From Gp6-AA40 sp035293405 (GTDB taxonomy: Bacteria > Acidobacteriota > Vicinamibacteria > Vicinamibacterales > UBA2999), in contig DATDOE010000085.1 in assembly GCA_035293405.1 (NCBI GenBank), positions 7,966 to 71,965 on the forward strand: a stretch of DNA of 64,000 bases. The letters run 5' to 3'. Positions 55,851-63,849 of the stretch are shown piece after piece; positions within the stretch are counted from its first letter, which is position 1, and the number at the start of each line of letters is the position of its first letter. Below the pieces are notes generated by a model, which saw only the letters and a program-made list of their open reading frames with translations, was not told the DNA's origin and searched no databases. The position numbers and the translations under genes are program-made.

Positions 55851-56390
55851 CTACTTCGCTCCGGTCTTGCCAACCTTCTTCTTCAACACTTCACCGGTGT
55901 AGCGCACACCCTTCTGCTTGTAGGGATCCGGCTTCCGCATCCGGCGGATGTTGGCCGCGACCTGGCCCACGAGCTGGCGATCGACGCCGGTGACCGTGAT
56001 GTGCGTCTGCTTCTCCACGGCGATGTCGATGCCCGTCGGGATGTCGAAGATCACCGGGTGCGAGTAGCCGAGCGCGAAGTGCACCTGCTTGCCCTTCAAC
56101 TCCGCGCGATACCCGACGCCGACGATGTCGAGCTCCTTCTTGAAGCCGTCGGTCACACCCGCGACGGCGTTGGCGACGAGGCTTCGAGCCAGCCCGTGGA
56201 ACTTGCCGAGCTGGGGATCCTCACGGGACAAGCTCGCGACGATCGCGCCGCTGTCCTGCGCGAACAGAATGCCCGGCGGCACCTTCTGGAGCAGCTTGCC
56301 CTTCGGGCCCTGGACTTCAACCGCATCCAAGACGATCCTCACGGTCACGCCCTTCGGGATGGGGATTGGCTTCTTACCAATTCGAGACAT
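55851..56390 (-). CDS. rplF: 50S ribosomal protein L6
   Basis: The 179-residue protein near the GTPase centre has two duplicated alpha/beta domains. The C-terminal block SHPVIFDIPTGIDIAVEKQTHITVTGVDRQLVGQVAANIRRMRKPDPYKQKGVRY is conserved. Its start is 42 bp after rpsH. Confidence 0.98.
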   Translation of the reverse strand: MSRIGKKPIPIPKGVTVRIVLDAVEVQGPKGKLLQKVPPGILFAQDSGAIVASLSREDPQLGKFHGLARSLVANAVAGVTDGFKKELDIVGVGYRAELKGKQVHFALGYSHPVIFDIPTGIDIAVEKQTHITVTGVDRQLVGQVAANIRRMRKPDPYKQKGVRYTGEVLKKKVGKTGAK

Positions 56391-56431
56391 TTCGCTGAAT
56401 CCTCGTGGCTTTCGGCTTTAGGCCTTGGGCC

Positions 56432-56845
56432 TCACCACACGTTACACAGGACTTCGCCGCCGACACCCGCCTTGCGGGCGGCGCGGCCGGTCATCACACC
56501 GCGCGAGGTGGTCAGAATGCTCGTCCCGAGCCCGCCCAGTACCGGCGAGACGTCTTCCACACCAAGGTAGACGCGCCGCCCGGGCCGGCTGATGCGCTCG
56601 AGGCCGGTGAGCACCTTCTCGCCATGCGGCCCGTACTTCAGGAAGACACGGATCACCTGGCGAGGTTGCCGGCCGGTCTTCGTCGCCGGCTCCTCGACGA
56701 GCCTGAACCCCTGGATGTAGCCCTCATCCTGGAGGATGCGCGCAATCTCCGCCTTCAGCTTGCTGGCTGGCAAGTCGACACGCGTGTGTTTGGCCGTCAC
56801 GGCGTTGCGGAGGCGCGTGAGCATGTCCGAAATCGGATCTGTCAT
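56432..56845 (-). CDS. rpsH: 30S ribosomal protein S8
   Basis: The 137-residue 16S rRNA-binding protein can regulate the spc operon in other bacteria. It starts MTDPISDMLTRLRNAVTAKHTRVDLPASKLKAEIARIL and ends with the conserved LGTSILTTSRGVMTGRAARKAGVGGEVLCNVW. It is 21 bp after rpsN. Confidence 0.98.
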   Translation of the reverse strand: MTDPISDMLTRLRNAVTAKHTRVDLPASKLKAEIARILQDEGYIQGFRLVEEPATKTGRQPRQVIRVFLKYGPHGEKVLTGLERISRPGRRVYLGVEDVSPVLGGLGTSILTTSRGVMTGRAARKAGVGGEVLCNVW

Positions 56846-56866
56846 ATCTGTGTTCTCTCGCTCAAC

Positions 56867-57052
56867 CTACCAGGAGCTCTTCGTCACCCCGGTGACGTCG
56901 CCTTCGAGCGCCAGCTTGCGGAAGCACAGGCGGCACATGTTGAACTTGCGCATGTACGCCCGCGGCCGGCCGCACAGCTTGCAGCGGTTGCGGTGGCGAA
57001 TCTTGTACTTCAGCGTCTTCGCCTCTTTGGCGACCTTCGCGGTAGTGGCCAT
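56867..57052 (-). CDS. rpsN: 30S ribosomal protein S14 type Z
   Basis: The 61-residue zinc form of S14 has two CxxC pairs (CKLC and CRLC) and ends DVTGVTKSSW. The zinc-free S14 type is about 100 residues. It carries about 10 extra N-terminal residues (MATTAKVAKEAK) compared with the short form. It is 22 bp after rplE. Confidence 0.97.
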   Translation of the reverse strand: MATTAKVAKEAKTLKYKIRHRNRCKLCGRPRAYMRKFNMCRLCFRKLALEGDVTGVTKSSW

Positions 57053-57074
57053 ATCTCTCGTCCTTCTCGCCTGC

Positions 57075-57617
57075 CTAGGTGGTCCGGAAAGGCATGCCCA
57101 TCAACTGGAGCAGCTTCCGCGCTTCCTCGTCGGTCCTCGCGCTGGTGACAACCGATACGTTCATGCCCCGCGCCTTGTCGACCTTCATGTAGTCGATCTC
57201 CGGAAACAGCAACTGGTCGCGCAGACCCAGCGTGAAGTTGCCGCGGCCGTCGAAGCCCTTCGGCGACACGCCGCGGAAGTCACGCACGCGCGGCAGCGCG
57301 ATGCTGATCAGCCGATCGAGGAACTCGTACATCCGCTCGCCGCGCAGCGTCACCATGGCGCCGACCGGCATGCCCTGGCGCAGCTTGAACTGCGCGATCG
57401 ACTTGGTCGCCCGGCGAACCACGGCCCTCTGACCGGTGATGCGGCCGACCTCGTCGGCACCGACGTCGGCGAGCTTCGCATTCCCCGTCGCCTCGCCGAG
57501 CCCCATGTTGATGACGACCTTCTCGATCTTCGGAATCGCCATCACGTTGCGGTAGCCGAACTCCTTCTTGAGCACCGGCGCCACTTCCTTCTGATACCGA
57601 TCCTTCAAGCGGCTCAT
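57075..57617 (-). CDS. rplE: 50S ribosomal protein L5
   Basis: The 180-residue protein binds 5S rRNA and contacts P-site tRNA. The body includes VVINMGLGEATGNAKLADVGADEVGRITGQRAVVRRATKSIAQFKLRQGMPVGAMVTLRGERMYEFLDRLISIALPRVRDFRGVSPKGFDGRGNFTLGLRDQLLFPEI-type conserved blocks. The ATG at 57617 overlaps the rplX stop by 4 bases (ATGA), which fixes the start. Confidence 0.97.
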   Translation of the reverse strand: MSRLKDRYQKEVAPVLKKEFGYRNVMAIPKIEKVVINMGLGEATGNAKLADVGADEVGRITGQRAVVRRATKSIAQFKLRQGMPVGAMVTLRGERMYEFLDRLISIALPRVRDFRGVSPKGFDGRGNFTLGLRDQLLFPEIDYMKVDKARGMNVSVVTSARTDEEARKLLQLMGMPFRTT

Positions 57618-57943
57618 TTGTCGACCACTCCTCCGCACTTGCGGCAGATCCGGACCTTCCGATCCCCGTGAACCTGATGGCCGACGCGGGTCATCTTGCC
57701 GCAGTCCGGGCACACCAGCTGCACGTTGCTGGCGTGAAGGGCGCCTTCACGCTCGACGATCCCGCCCTTGATGTTGCGCTGCGGGTTCGGTTTCGTGTGC
57801 CGCTTGATCAGGTTCAGACCCTCGACGATCAGGCGGTTCTTCACCGGGAGCACTTTGAGCACCCGGCCGCGCTTGCCGCTGTCCTTCCCCGTCGTGATGA
57901 CGACGGTGTCGTTGCGGCGAATGGGTGTCTGCAGTCTCGACAT
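57614..57943 (-). CDS. rplX: 50S ribosomal protein L24 with zinc ribbon
   Basis: The 109-residue protein starts 50S assembly. The KOW domain (NDTVVITTGKDSGKRGRVLKVLPVKNRLIVEGLNLIKRHTKP) is followed by a C-terminal zinc ribbon with two CxxC pairs (CPDC and CRKC). The start is uncertain because ATG and TTG codons lie 6 and 9 bases upstream. It is coupled to rplE. Confidence 0.96.
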   Translation of the reverse strand: MSRLQTPIRRNDTVVITTGKDSGKRGRVLKVLPVKNRLIVEGLNLIKRHTKPNPQRNIKGGIVEREGALHASNVQLVCPDCGKMTRVGHQVHGDRKVRICRKCGGVVDK

Positions 57944-57980
57944 AAACATCAACTCTGAATCCAGAATTCAGAATCCTGAA

Positions 57981-58349
57981 CTAGAGAACCTCTGGCGCCA
58001 GCGAAATAATCTTCATGAACCGGCGCTCGCGCAGCTCGCGCGCCACCGGTCCAAACACGCGCGTACCGATCGGCTCGTTCTGGTCGTTCACGAGCACCGC
58101 CGCGTTGCGGTCGAACCGGATGTAGCTGCCGTCACGCCGGCGCTGCTCCTTCTTGGTCCGCACGATGACGGCCTTGACGACCTGGCCCTTCTTGACGGTG
58201 CCGTCGGGCGTGGCTTCCTTCACCGACGCCGTCACGATGTCGCCGAGGCGCGCGTAGCGGCCAGTCGACCCGCCGATCGGATTGATCACCGCGATCTTGC
58301 GGGCGCCTGAGTTGTCCGCCACGTCGAGAATCGAGCGCATCTGGATCAT
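57981..58349 (-). CDS. rplN: 50S ribosomal protein L14
   Basis: The 122-residue protein bridges the subunits. It is canonical throughout (MIQMRSILDVADNSGARKIAVINPIGGS; GQVVKAVIVRTKKEQRRRDGSYIRFDRNAAVLVNDQNEPIGTRVFGPVARELRERRFMKIISLAPEVL-type block). A short AATTC-rich spacer (57953-57980) separates it from rplX. Confidence 0.98.
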   Translation of the reverse strand: MIQMRSILDVADNSGARKIAVINPIGGSTGRYARLGDIVTASVKEATPDGTVKKGQVVKAVIVRTKKEQRRRDGSYIRFDRNAAVLVNDQNEPIGTRVFGPVARELRERRFMKIISLAPEVL

Positions 58350-58358
58350 GGCTGTCTC

Positions 58359-58610
58359 CTATGCTCCGGCCTTGGCCACGACACGCGTCAGAATCCACCG
58401 TTTGCGGCGGCTCAAGGGGCGCGACTCGGCAATCGACACCGTGTCGCCAACCTTGGCCTCGTTGTTCTCGTCGTGCGCGACGAACTTCGACGTCTTGCGC
58501 TGCGTCTTGCCGTAGACCTCGTGGCGGACCTTCCGCTCGACGGCCACCACGACCGTCTTGTCCATCTTGTCGCTGACCACCGTGCCGGTGACCTGTGCTT
58601 TGACGCTCAT
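58359..58610 (-). CDS. rpsQ: 30S ribosomal protein S17
   Basis: The 83-residue protein has an OB fold that binds 16S rRNA. The blocks MDKTVVVAVERKVRHEVYGKTQRKTSKFVAHDENNEAKVGDTVSIAESRPLSRRKRW are conserved. The ATG overlaps the rpmC stop by 4 bases. Confidence 0.98.
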   Translation of the reverse strand: MSVKAQVTGTVVSDKMDKTVVVAVERKVRHEVYGKTQRKTSKFVAHDENNEAKVGDTVSIAESRPLSRRKRWILTRVVAKAGA

Positions 58611-58804
58611 CTCGCTCCCACCGTCTTCTCCCGCAGGATCGTCTTGATCCGGGCGAGGTCGCGACGCACACCGCGCACTTTCGCGGGCGCCTCGAGCTGT
58701 CCCATCGACTTCTGGATTCGCAGCCGGAAAATCTCATCGTCGAGATCCTTCTCCCGCTGGCGAAGCTCGTCGACGCTCAGTTCCCGCACTTCCGCAGCCT
58801 TCAT
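58607..58804 (-). CDS. rpmC: 50S ribosomal protein L29
   Basis: This 65-residue, two-helix protein is at the peptide exit tunnel. It starts MKAAEVRELSVDELRQREKDL and continues DDEIFRLRIQKSMGQLEAPAKVRGVRRDLARIKTILREK. The ATG at 58804 was chosen on length and the conserved start; the longer frame is shadow sequence. Confidence 0.97.
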   Translation of the reverse strand: MKAAEVRELSVDELRQREKDLDDEIFRLRIQKSMGQLEAPAKVRGVRRDLARIKTILREKTVGAR

Positions 58805-58826
58805 GACGCTATCTCCCTCAGGGCGC

Positions 58827-59252
58827 TCACGACGCTTTCTCCTGCGCGAACCGGGTGGCGAACTTGGTCTTGATCGGCAGCTTGGCCGCCGCGAGCTGCA
58901 TCGCCCGCCTCGCATCAACCGCCGTGACGCCTTCCATCTCGAACAGAATCCGGCCGGGACGGACGACGCAGACCCATTCCTCGGGTGCGCCCTTGCCCTT
59001 ACCCATGCGGGTTTCCTGCGGCTTCTTGGTGATCGGCTTGTCCGGGAACACGCGCACCCAGATCTTGCCGCCGCGCTTGATGAAGCGGGTCATCGCCACG
59101 CGCGCCGCCTCGATCTGGCGCGCCGTCATCCAGCACGGCTCCATCGCCTTCAGTCCGTAGTCGCCGAACGACACGTCCGACCCGCGCCACGCCTTCCCGG
59201 CCATTCGACCGCGCTGCTGCTTGCGGTACTTGACCTTCTTTGGCATCAGCAT
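58827..59252 (-). CDS. rplP: 50S ribosomal protein L16
   Basis: The 141-residue protein helps position A-site tRNA. It starts MLMPKKVKYRKQQRGRMAGKAWRG and keeps GDYGLKAMEPCWMTARQIEAARVAMTRFIKRGGKIWVRVFPDKPITKKPQETRMGKGKGAPEEWVCVV. AAGG lies 9 bases before the ATG. It is 6 bp after rpsC. Confidence 0.98.
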   Translation of the reverse strand: MLMPKKVKYRKQQRGRMAGKAWRGSDVSFGDYGLKAMEPCWMTARQIEAARVAMTRFIKRGGKIWVRVFPDKPITKKPQETRMGKGKGAPEEWVCVVRPGRILFEMEGVTAVDARRAMQLAAAKLPIKTKFATRFAQEKAS

Positions 59253-59258
59253 GATTGA

Positions 59259-59954
59259 TTACCTTCTATCTGCGCCCGGCGCCCGACGCGGCGCGCGGTC
59301 CCGATACTCTTCGTCACGGCCGACGCGCGGCACGAGCCGCTCGCCTTTGTACAGCCACACCTTCACGCCGATCTGGCCATACGTCGTCTTGGCTTCGGCG
59401 AACCCGTAGTCGATGTCCGCGCGCAGCGTCTGCAGCGGCAGTTGGCCGTGGAGGTACCACTCCGAGCGGGCAATCTCCGCCCCGTTCAACCGGCCGGAGA
59501 CGCGCACCTTGATCCCGCGGGCGCCGAACCGCAGCGCCGATTCCACCGCCTTGCGCATCGCCCGCCGGAACGCGACCCGCTTTTCGAGCTGCACCGCCAC
59601 CGACTCGGAGATCAGCTGCGCCTCGAGCTCGGGCTTCTGAATCTCCTGGATGTTGATGAACACCTCGCGGTTGGTGCGCTTCTGGATCTCCTGCTTCAGC
59701 TTGTCGACCTCGGTCCCCTTGCGGCCGATGATGATGCCGGGGCGCGAGGTGTAAATGTGGATCTTCAGATTGTTCGCCGCGCGCTCGGTCTCGATGCGCG
59801 ACACGCCGGCGTGCGAGAAGCGCTTCTTGAGGTCGGCGCGCAGCGCGAGATCCTCATGCAGCAGCTTCGCGTAGTCCTTGTCGGCAAACCAGCGCGAGCG
59901 CCAGGTCTTGTTGAAGCCGAGCCGGAATCCGTAGGGGTGAACCTTCTGACCCAC
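59259..59954 (-). CDS. rpsC: 30S ribosomal protein S3
   Basis: The 231-residue protein forms part of the mRNA entry channel. The KH domain (RPGIIIGRKGTEVDKLKQEIQKRTNREVFINIQEIQKPELEAQLISESVAVQLEKRVAFRRAM) and the C-terminal domain (GIKVRVSGRLNGAEIARSEWYLHGQLPLQTLRADIDYGFAEAKTTYGQIGVKVWLYKGE-type block) are complete. It starts 19 bp after rplV. Confidence 0.98.
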   Translation of the reverse strand: MGQKVHPYGFRLGFNKTWRSRWFADKDYAKLLHEDLALRADLKKRFSHAGVSRIETERAANNLKIHIYTSRPGIIIGRKGTEVDKLKQEIQKRTNREVFINIQEIQKPELEAQLISESVAVQLEKRVAFRRAMRKAVESALRFGARGIKVRVSGRLNGAEIARSEWYLHGQLPLQTLRADIDYGFAEAKTTYGQIGVKVWLYKGERLVPRVGRDEEYRDRAPRRAPGADRR

Positions 59955-59973
59955 GTCTATCTCCTGTCTGTAA

Positions 59974-60438
59974 CTACGCCGTTGCCGCGGCCTTCTTGGC
60001 GCCGCGCGCCGCCTTCACCGTACCGCCGGCCTGGCGCGCCCGAGCCGAGGCGCCCGAGCCTGCCGCGCCCGTCGCGCCGGCGCGCGGAATCGCCAGCGGC
60101 CGTTCGACCACACGCACCGTCAGGTGGGCCGATCGCTTGACCACGCGGAACGCGCGCCCCATCGGCGCCGGACGCACGCGCTTCATGGACATGCCCTGGT
60201 TGGCGAACACTTCGGCCACGTAGAGCCGATCGATGTCGCCGCCGAACCCGTCCTTCTGCTGGAGGTTGGCCACCGCCGAGCGCAGGACCTTGGCCAGCTC
60301 CCGGGCCACGATCTTGCGCGTGAACTGCAGGGTCGCCAGCGCCTGATTCACGGTCTTGCCGCGGATCAAATCGCACACCAGGCCCGCCTTCTGGGCCGAC
60401 GTTCGGATGCCGCGCGCCGTTGCCTGTGCTTCCACCAT
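59974..60438 (-). CDS. rplV: 50S ribosomal protein L22 with Ala/Gly tail
   Basis: The core (about 110 residues) is canonical, including the tunnel hairpin MKRVRPAPMGRAFRVVKRSAHLTVRVVERP. About 40 more residues, rich in Ala, Gly and Arg (IPRAGATGAAGSGASARARQAGG), follow. Normal L22 is about 110 residues. The tail would extend from the tunnel region. It lies 9 bp after rpsS. Confidence 0.97.
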   Translation of the reverse strand: MVEAQATARGIRTSAQKAGLVCDLIRGKTVNQALATLQFTRKIVARELAKVLRSAVANLQQKDGFGGDIDRLYVAEVFANQGMSMKRVRPAPMGRAFRVVKRSAHLTVRVVERPLAIPRAGATGAAGSGASARARQAGGTVKAARGAKKAAATA

Positions 60439-60447
60439 GTCGTCCCT

Positions 60448-60768
60448 CTACCCCTTGCCGCCGGGAGCCGCCGGCGCGGCGGCTGGCGCGGTCGCGGCCG
60501 CCTTCTCCGTCTTCGTCGTGTGCCCCTTGAACGTCCGCGTGGGCGCGAACTCGCCGAGCTTGTGGCCCACCATGTTCTCGGTCACGTACACCGGGATGAA
60601 CTTCTTCCCGTTGTGCACCGCCATCGTGTGGCCCACCATCTCGGGCACGACCGTCGATCGGCGCGACCACGTCTTGATGACTTTCTTCTCGTTGGCCCGG
60701 TTCATCGACTCGAGCTTCTCGAGCAGCGCGGTGTCGACGAACGGACCCTTTCTCAGAGATCTGCTCAT
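60448..60768 (-). CDS. rpsS: 30S ribosomal protein S19 with Ala/Pro tail
   Basis: The first 85 residues are standard S19 (MSRSLRKGPFVDTALLEKLESMNRANEKKVIKTWSRRSTVVPEMVGHTMAVHNGKKFIPVYVTENMVGHKLGEFAPTRTFKGH-type block). A tail of about 20 residues, TEKAAATAPAAAPAAPGGKG, follows; S19 is usually about 92 residues. It is 41 bp after rplB. Confidence 0.97.
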   Translation of the reverse strand: MSRSLRKGPFVDTALLEKLESMNRANEKKVIKTWSRRSTVVPEMVGHTMAVHNGKKFIPVYVTENMVGHKLGEFAPTRTFKGHTTKTEKAAATAPAAAPAAPGGKG

Positions 60769-60789
60769 AACTGATTCCTGTCACTGTAA

Positions 60790-60809
60790 GGGCGACGCAT
60801 GCGTCGCCC
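60790..60809. repeat. Palindromic dispersed repeat (GACGCATGCGTC family), copy 3
   Basis: A perfect 20-base palindrome identical to that at 55823, again followed by CCTAC. It lies in the short spacer between rplB and rpsS, up to the rplB stop codon. Confidence 0.9.
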
Positions 60810-61634
60810 CTACTTCGGTCTCCGCTGGACGATGAATCGATTCGTGTCCTTCCGGCGGCGGGTCTTGTACCCCTTCGTCGGCTGTCCCCACGGCGTGACC
60901 GGGTGGCGTCCACCGGACGTCTTGCCTTCACCACCGCCGAGCGGGTGATCCACCGGGTTCATCGCCACGCCGCGCACGTGCGGCCGCTTGCCAAGCCACC
61001 GGCTGCGTCCGGCTTTGCCGATCGACACGTTCTCGTGATCGATGTTGCCGACCTGCCCGATCGTCGCCACACACTCGACATTGATCTTGCGGATCTCACC
61101 GGACGGCATCTTGACCGACGCGTACTCACCCTCGCGCGCGACCAACTGCACCGATGACCCGGCGCTGCGCGCAATCTGGCCGCCCTTGCCCGGCTTCAGC
61201 TCCACGTTGTGGATCTGCGTGCCCAGCGGGATGGCCTTCAGCGGCAAGCAGTTGCCCGGCAGGATGTCGACGGTGGCGCCGGCGACGATCTTGTCTCCAA
61301 CCTTCATGCCCGTGGGCTGCAGGATGTAACGCTTCTCTCCGTCCGCGTAGCTCACCAGCGCGATGCGCGCCGATCGGTTCGGGTCGTACTCAACCGTCTC
61401 GATCGTGCCGACGATGTCTTTCTTGTCGCGCTTGAAGTCGATGATCCGGTAGAGCCGCTTATGCCCGCCGCCGCGCCACCAGATCGTCACCTCACCCTGG
61501 TTGTTGCGCCCGCCGGAGCGATGCAGGCTCTCCGTCAGCGGGCGATGGGGCTCGCTCGTCGTGATCTCGTCGAAGGTGAGCGATGTCTTGCCCCGGAGGC
61601 CGGGCGATGTCGGGTTGTATTTGCGAATCGGCAT
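60810..61634 (-). CDS. rplB: 50S ribosomal protein L2
   Basis: The 274-residue protein is near the peptidyl transferase centre. It keeps the SH3-like and OB-like domains and the signature VRGVAMNPVDHPLGGGEGKTSGGRHPVTPWGQPTKGYKTRRRKDTNRFIVQRR. It is 4 bp after rplW. Confidence 0.98.
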   Translation of the reverse strand: MPIRKYNPTSPGLRGKTSLTFDEITTSEPHRPLTESLHRSGGRNNQGEVTIWWRGGGHKRLYRIIDFKRDKKDIVGTIETVEYDPNRSARIALVSYADGEKRYILQPTGMKVGDKIVAGATVDILPGNCLPLKAIPLGTQIHNVELKPGKGGQIARSAGSSVQLVAREGEYASVKMPSGEIRKINVECVATIGQVGNIDHENVSIGKAGRSRWLGKRPHVRGVAMNPVDHPLGGGEGKTSGGRHPVTPWGQPTKGYKTRRRKDTNRFIVQRRPK

Positions 61635-61638
61635 TGTT

Positions 61639-61929
61639 CTACGCTCCCTGCAGGAACTCGGGCAGCTTCTCGCCGTCCCGCAGCTTCACGTACGCCTTCT
61701 TCCAGTCCGAGCGCCGGCCCATGTAGCGGCCCTGACGCTTCATCTTGCCGTGCGCCAGCGACGTCCGGACGCTCGCGACCTTGGCGCCGAGCAACGTCTC
61801 GACGGCACGCTTGATGTCGATCTTATTGGCGTCCATCGCCACCTGGAACACCAGCGTGCGGCCGTCCTCACGGATGACCGTGGACTTCTCGGTGATGAGC
61901 GGCCGTCGAATGACTTCAGTAAGTTTCAT
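61639..61929 (-). CDS. rplW: 50S ribosomal protein L23
   Basis: The 96-residue protein forms the docking site at the exit tunnel for SRP and trigger factor. It starts MKLTEVIRRPLITEKSTVIREDGRTLVFQVAMDANKIDIKRAVETLLGAKVASVRTSLAHGKMKR. It lies 42 bp after rplD, with the TGCAGAATTCA repeat between. Confidence 0.98.
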   Translation of the reverse strand: MKLTEVIRRPLITEKSTVIREDGRTLVFQVAMDANKIDIKRAVETLLGAKVASVRTSLAHGKMKRQGRYMGRRSDWKKAYVKLRDGEKLPEFLQGA

Positions 61930-61935
61930 ACGCCT

Positions 61936-61970
61936 TGTAATGCAGAATTCAGAATGAATTCTGCATTTCT
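61936..61970. repeat. TGCAGAATTCA inverted repeat between rplD and rplW
   Basis: TGTAATGCAGAATTCA continues as GAATGAATTCTGCATT, so the arms AATGCAGAATTC and GAATTCTGCATT pair perfectly. The first 16 bases recur exactly at 8915. It may be a family member of the HEAT-gene spacer. Confidence 0.85.
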
Positions 61971-61971
61971 C

Positions 61972-62607
61972 CTATCCCAAAGCCTCTTGCAATTTCTCCA
62001 GCGCCGCTTTCGTCAGCACCACTCGCCGCGTGTTCATCACGTCCCGCGCGCTGACGCGGTTGCTCGGCAGCAGCAGCACGCCCTCGATGTTGCGCACTGA
62101 GAGCGCGAGCCGATCCTCGGGCTTCACGTCCACGAGCAGCACTTTGCTGGCCTTCTTTCCGCCGTCGACGCCGAGCCGCTTGAGCATCTCCGCCGCCGCC
62201 TTGGTCTTGATCTCGCCCACGCTCAACGCGTCCACGACAATCACCGCGCCGTCGCGCAGCTTCTGCGAGAGCGCCGCGCGCAGCGCGCCCTTCTCGACCT
62301 TCTTCGGCAACTGGTAGTCGTAGCTGCGCGGCTGCGGACCGAACGTGGTGCCGCCGTGACGCCACAGAGGGTTGCGAACCTCACCAACCCGCGCCCGTCC
62401 GGTGCCCTTCTGCCGCCAGGGCTTCTTGCCCGAGCCGCTGACCATCGCGCGCGTCTTGGTCGCGTGCGTGCCGCGACGCTCCGCGGCGTTGGCGCGAATG
62501 ACCGACGTATGGATCAGATCGGTTTTCACGCGGCCGCCGAACACCGCGTCGCTCAGGTCGAGCGAGCCGACTTTCTCGTTCTGGGAGTTCACCACATCGA
62601 CAGTCAT
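61972..62607 (-). CDS. rplD: 50S ribosomal protein L4
   Basis: The 211-residue protein lines the exit tunnel; it can attenuate its own operon in other bacteria. The tunnel loop TRAMVSGSGKKPWRQKGTGRARVGEVRNPLWRHGGTTFGPQPRSYDYQLPKKVEKGALRAALSQK is conserved. It is 2 bp after rplC. Confidence 0.98.
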   Translation of the reverse strand: MTVDVVNSQNEKVGSLDLSDAVFGGRVKTDLIHTSVIRANAAERRGTHATKTRAMVSGSGKKPWRQKGTGRARVGEVRNPLWRHGGTTFGPQPRSYDYQLPKKVEKGALRAALSQKLRDGAVIVVDALSVGEIKTKAAAEMLKRLGVDGGKKASKVLLVDVKPEDRLALSVRNIEGVLLLPSNRVSARDVMNTRRVVLTKAALEKLQEALG

Positions 62608-62609
62608 GG

Positions 62610-63293
62610 CTACTTCTTACCCTTCTTCTTGACCGGCTCGACCTGCGCCACCTTGATGGCCTTGGCCGCCACGGCCTTGCGGATCAGCAGGATGGCGTTC
62701 GGGCCGCCGGGCACCGAGCCCTCGAGGAGCAGCAGGTTGTTCTCGGCGTCCACGCGAAGCACTTTCAGATTGCGCACGGTCACACGGTCCGACCCCATGT
62801 GGCCGCCCATCCGCATGCCCTTCACGACGCGTGAGGGATACGAGGACGCGCCGATCGAGCCAGGCGCGCGATGGAACATCGACCCGTGTGACGCACGACC
62901 GCCGCGGAAGTGGTGCCGCTTGACCACGCCCTGGAAGCCCTTGCCGCGGCTCGTCCCGACGATGTCCACGCGCTCGCCGTCGGCGAACATCGAGACGTTG
63001 ACCTGATCGCCGGGCTTGACCGGATCGCCACCGGGCTTGAGCGTCACTTCGCGGCGCACGCGCGTCGGCGGCACGCCGGCCTTCTTGAAGTGGCCCTGCG
63101 ACGGCTTGTTTTCCTTCGTCGGCTTGGCGTCGACGAGCCCGAGCTGCACGGCTTCATACCCGTCCGCCGTCGCCGTCTTCACCTGCGCCACGACGCAGGG
63201 CCCGGCCTTGAGCACCGTCGCCGGATGCACGGTGCCGTCGGCGTCGAACAGCTGCGTCATCCCGATTTTCTTGCCGATAATGCCTGTAACCAT
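62610..63293 (-). CDS. rplC: 50S ribosomal protein L3
   Basis: The 227-residue protein nucleates 50S assembly. It starts MVTGIIGKKIGMTQLFDADGTVHPATVLKAGPCVV and contains the signature KGFQGVVKRHHFRGGRASHGSMFHRAPGSIGASSYPSRVVKGMRMGGHMGSDRVTVRNLKV. The ATG is preceded by a GTG that is a possible alternative. It lies 130 bp after rpsJ. Confidence 0.98.
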   Translation of the reverse strand: MVTGIIGKKIGMTQLFDADGTVHPATVLKAGPCVVAQVKTATADGYEAVQLGLVDAKPTKENKPSQGHFKKAGVPPTRVRREVTLKPGGDPVKPGDQVNVSMFADGERVDIVGTSRGKGFQGVVKRHHFRGGRASHGSMFHRAPGSIGASSYPSRVVKGMRMGGHMGSDRVTVRNLKVLRVDAENNLLLLEGSVPGGPNAILLIRKAVAAKAIKVAQVEPVKKKGKK

Positions 63294-63301
63294 CACTCAG
63301 T

Positions 63302-63420
63302 CCATTCGTGATTCGTGGTTTTCGATGGGTGATTCGTTGTTGATTCCTGATCCTCGATTCGCGATTCGTCCGTCGCAAATCGCCAAGAAATCACCCAATC
63401 ACCACTCGCAAATCCACAAT
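63302..63420. repeat. Stuttered inverted-repeat spacer between rpsJ and rplC
   Basis: Words such as GATTCGTGGTT, GGGTGATTCG and GATTCGCGATTCG are followed by complements such as CGCAAATCGCC, GAAATCACCCAATCACC and CGCAAATCC. This fills the spacer. The vocabulary matches 15008-15163. Confidence 0.75.
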
Positions 63421-63423
63421 GCA

Positions 63424-63759
63424 CTACTTCCCGTGTTCCTTGCCGAACGCCTTGATCTCCACATCCACACCCGCGGGCAGATCGAGCTTCATCAGCGCGT
63501 CCACCGTCTGCGGCGTGGGCTCGAAGATGTCGATCAACCGTTTGTGCGTGCGAATCTCGAACTGCTCGCGTGACTTCTTGTCGACGTGCGGCGAGCGCAG
63601 CACCGTCCATCGGTTGCGTGAGGTCGGCAGCGGAATCGGGCCCGCGAGCCGGGCGCCGGTCCGCTTGGCCGTCTCCACGATCTCGCCGGTGGACTGGTCG
63701 AGAATCCGCGAGTCGTACGCCTTGAGGCGGATCCGGATCTTGTCGCTGAACATTGCCAT
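63424..63759 (-). CDS. rpsJ: 30S ribosomal protein S10
   Basis: The 111-residue head protein also acts with NusB in antitermination in other bacteria. It starts MAMFSDKIRIRLKAYDSRILDQSTGEIVETAKRTGARLAGPIPLPTSRNRWTVLRSPHVDKKSREQFEIRTHKRLIDI. Other S10 proteins begin close to the third residue here. AGGA lies 7 bases upstream of the ATG. Confidence 0.98.
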   Translation of the reverse strand: MAMFSDKIRIRLKAYDSRILDQSTGEIVETAKRTGARLAGPIPLPTSRNRWTVLRSPHVDKKSREQFEIRTHKRLIDIFEPTPQTVDALMKLDLPAGVDVEIKAFGKEHGK

Positions 63760-63770
63760 AACTGAATCCT

Positions 63771-63849
63771 GTCGGGATTCGGGATCCGGGATCCGGGGTT
63801 CGTCAGACTCGTGTTCGTCGAGTCCCGAATCCCGAGTCCCGAGTCCCGG
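63771..63849. repeat. Stuttered inverted-repeat spacer between tuf and rpsJ
   Basis: GGGATTCGGGATCCGGGATCCGGGG is followed by GTCCCGAATCCCGAGTCCCGAGTCCCGG, so the arms pair around GTTCGTCAGACTCGTGTTCG. It fills the spacer almost exactly between the two stop and start codons. Confidence 0.85.
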
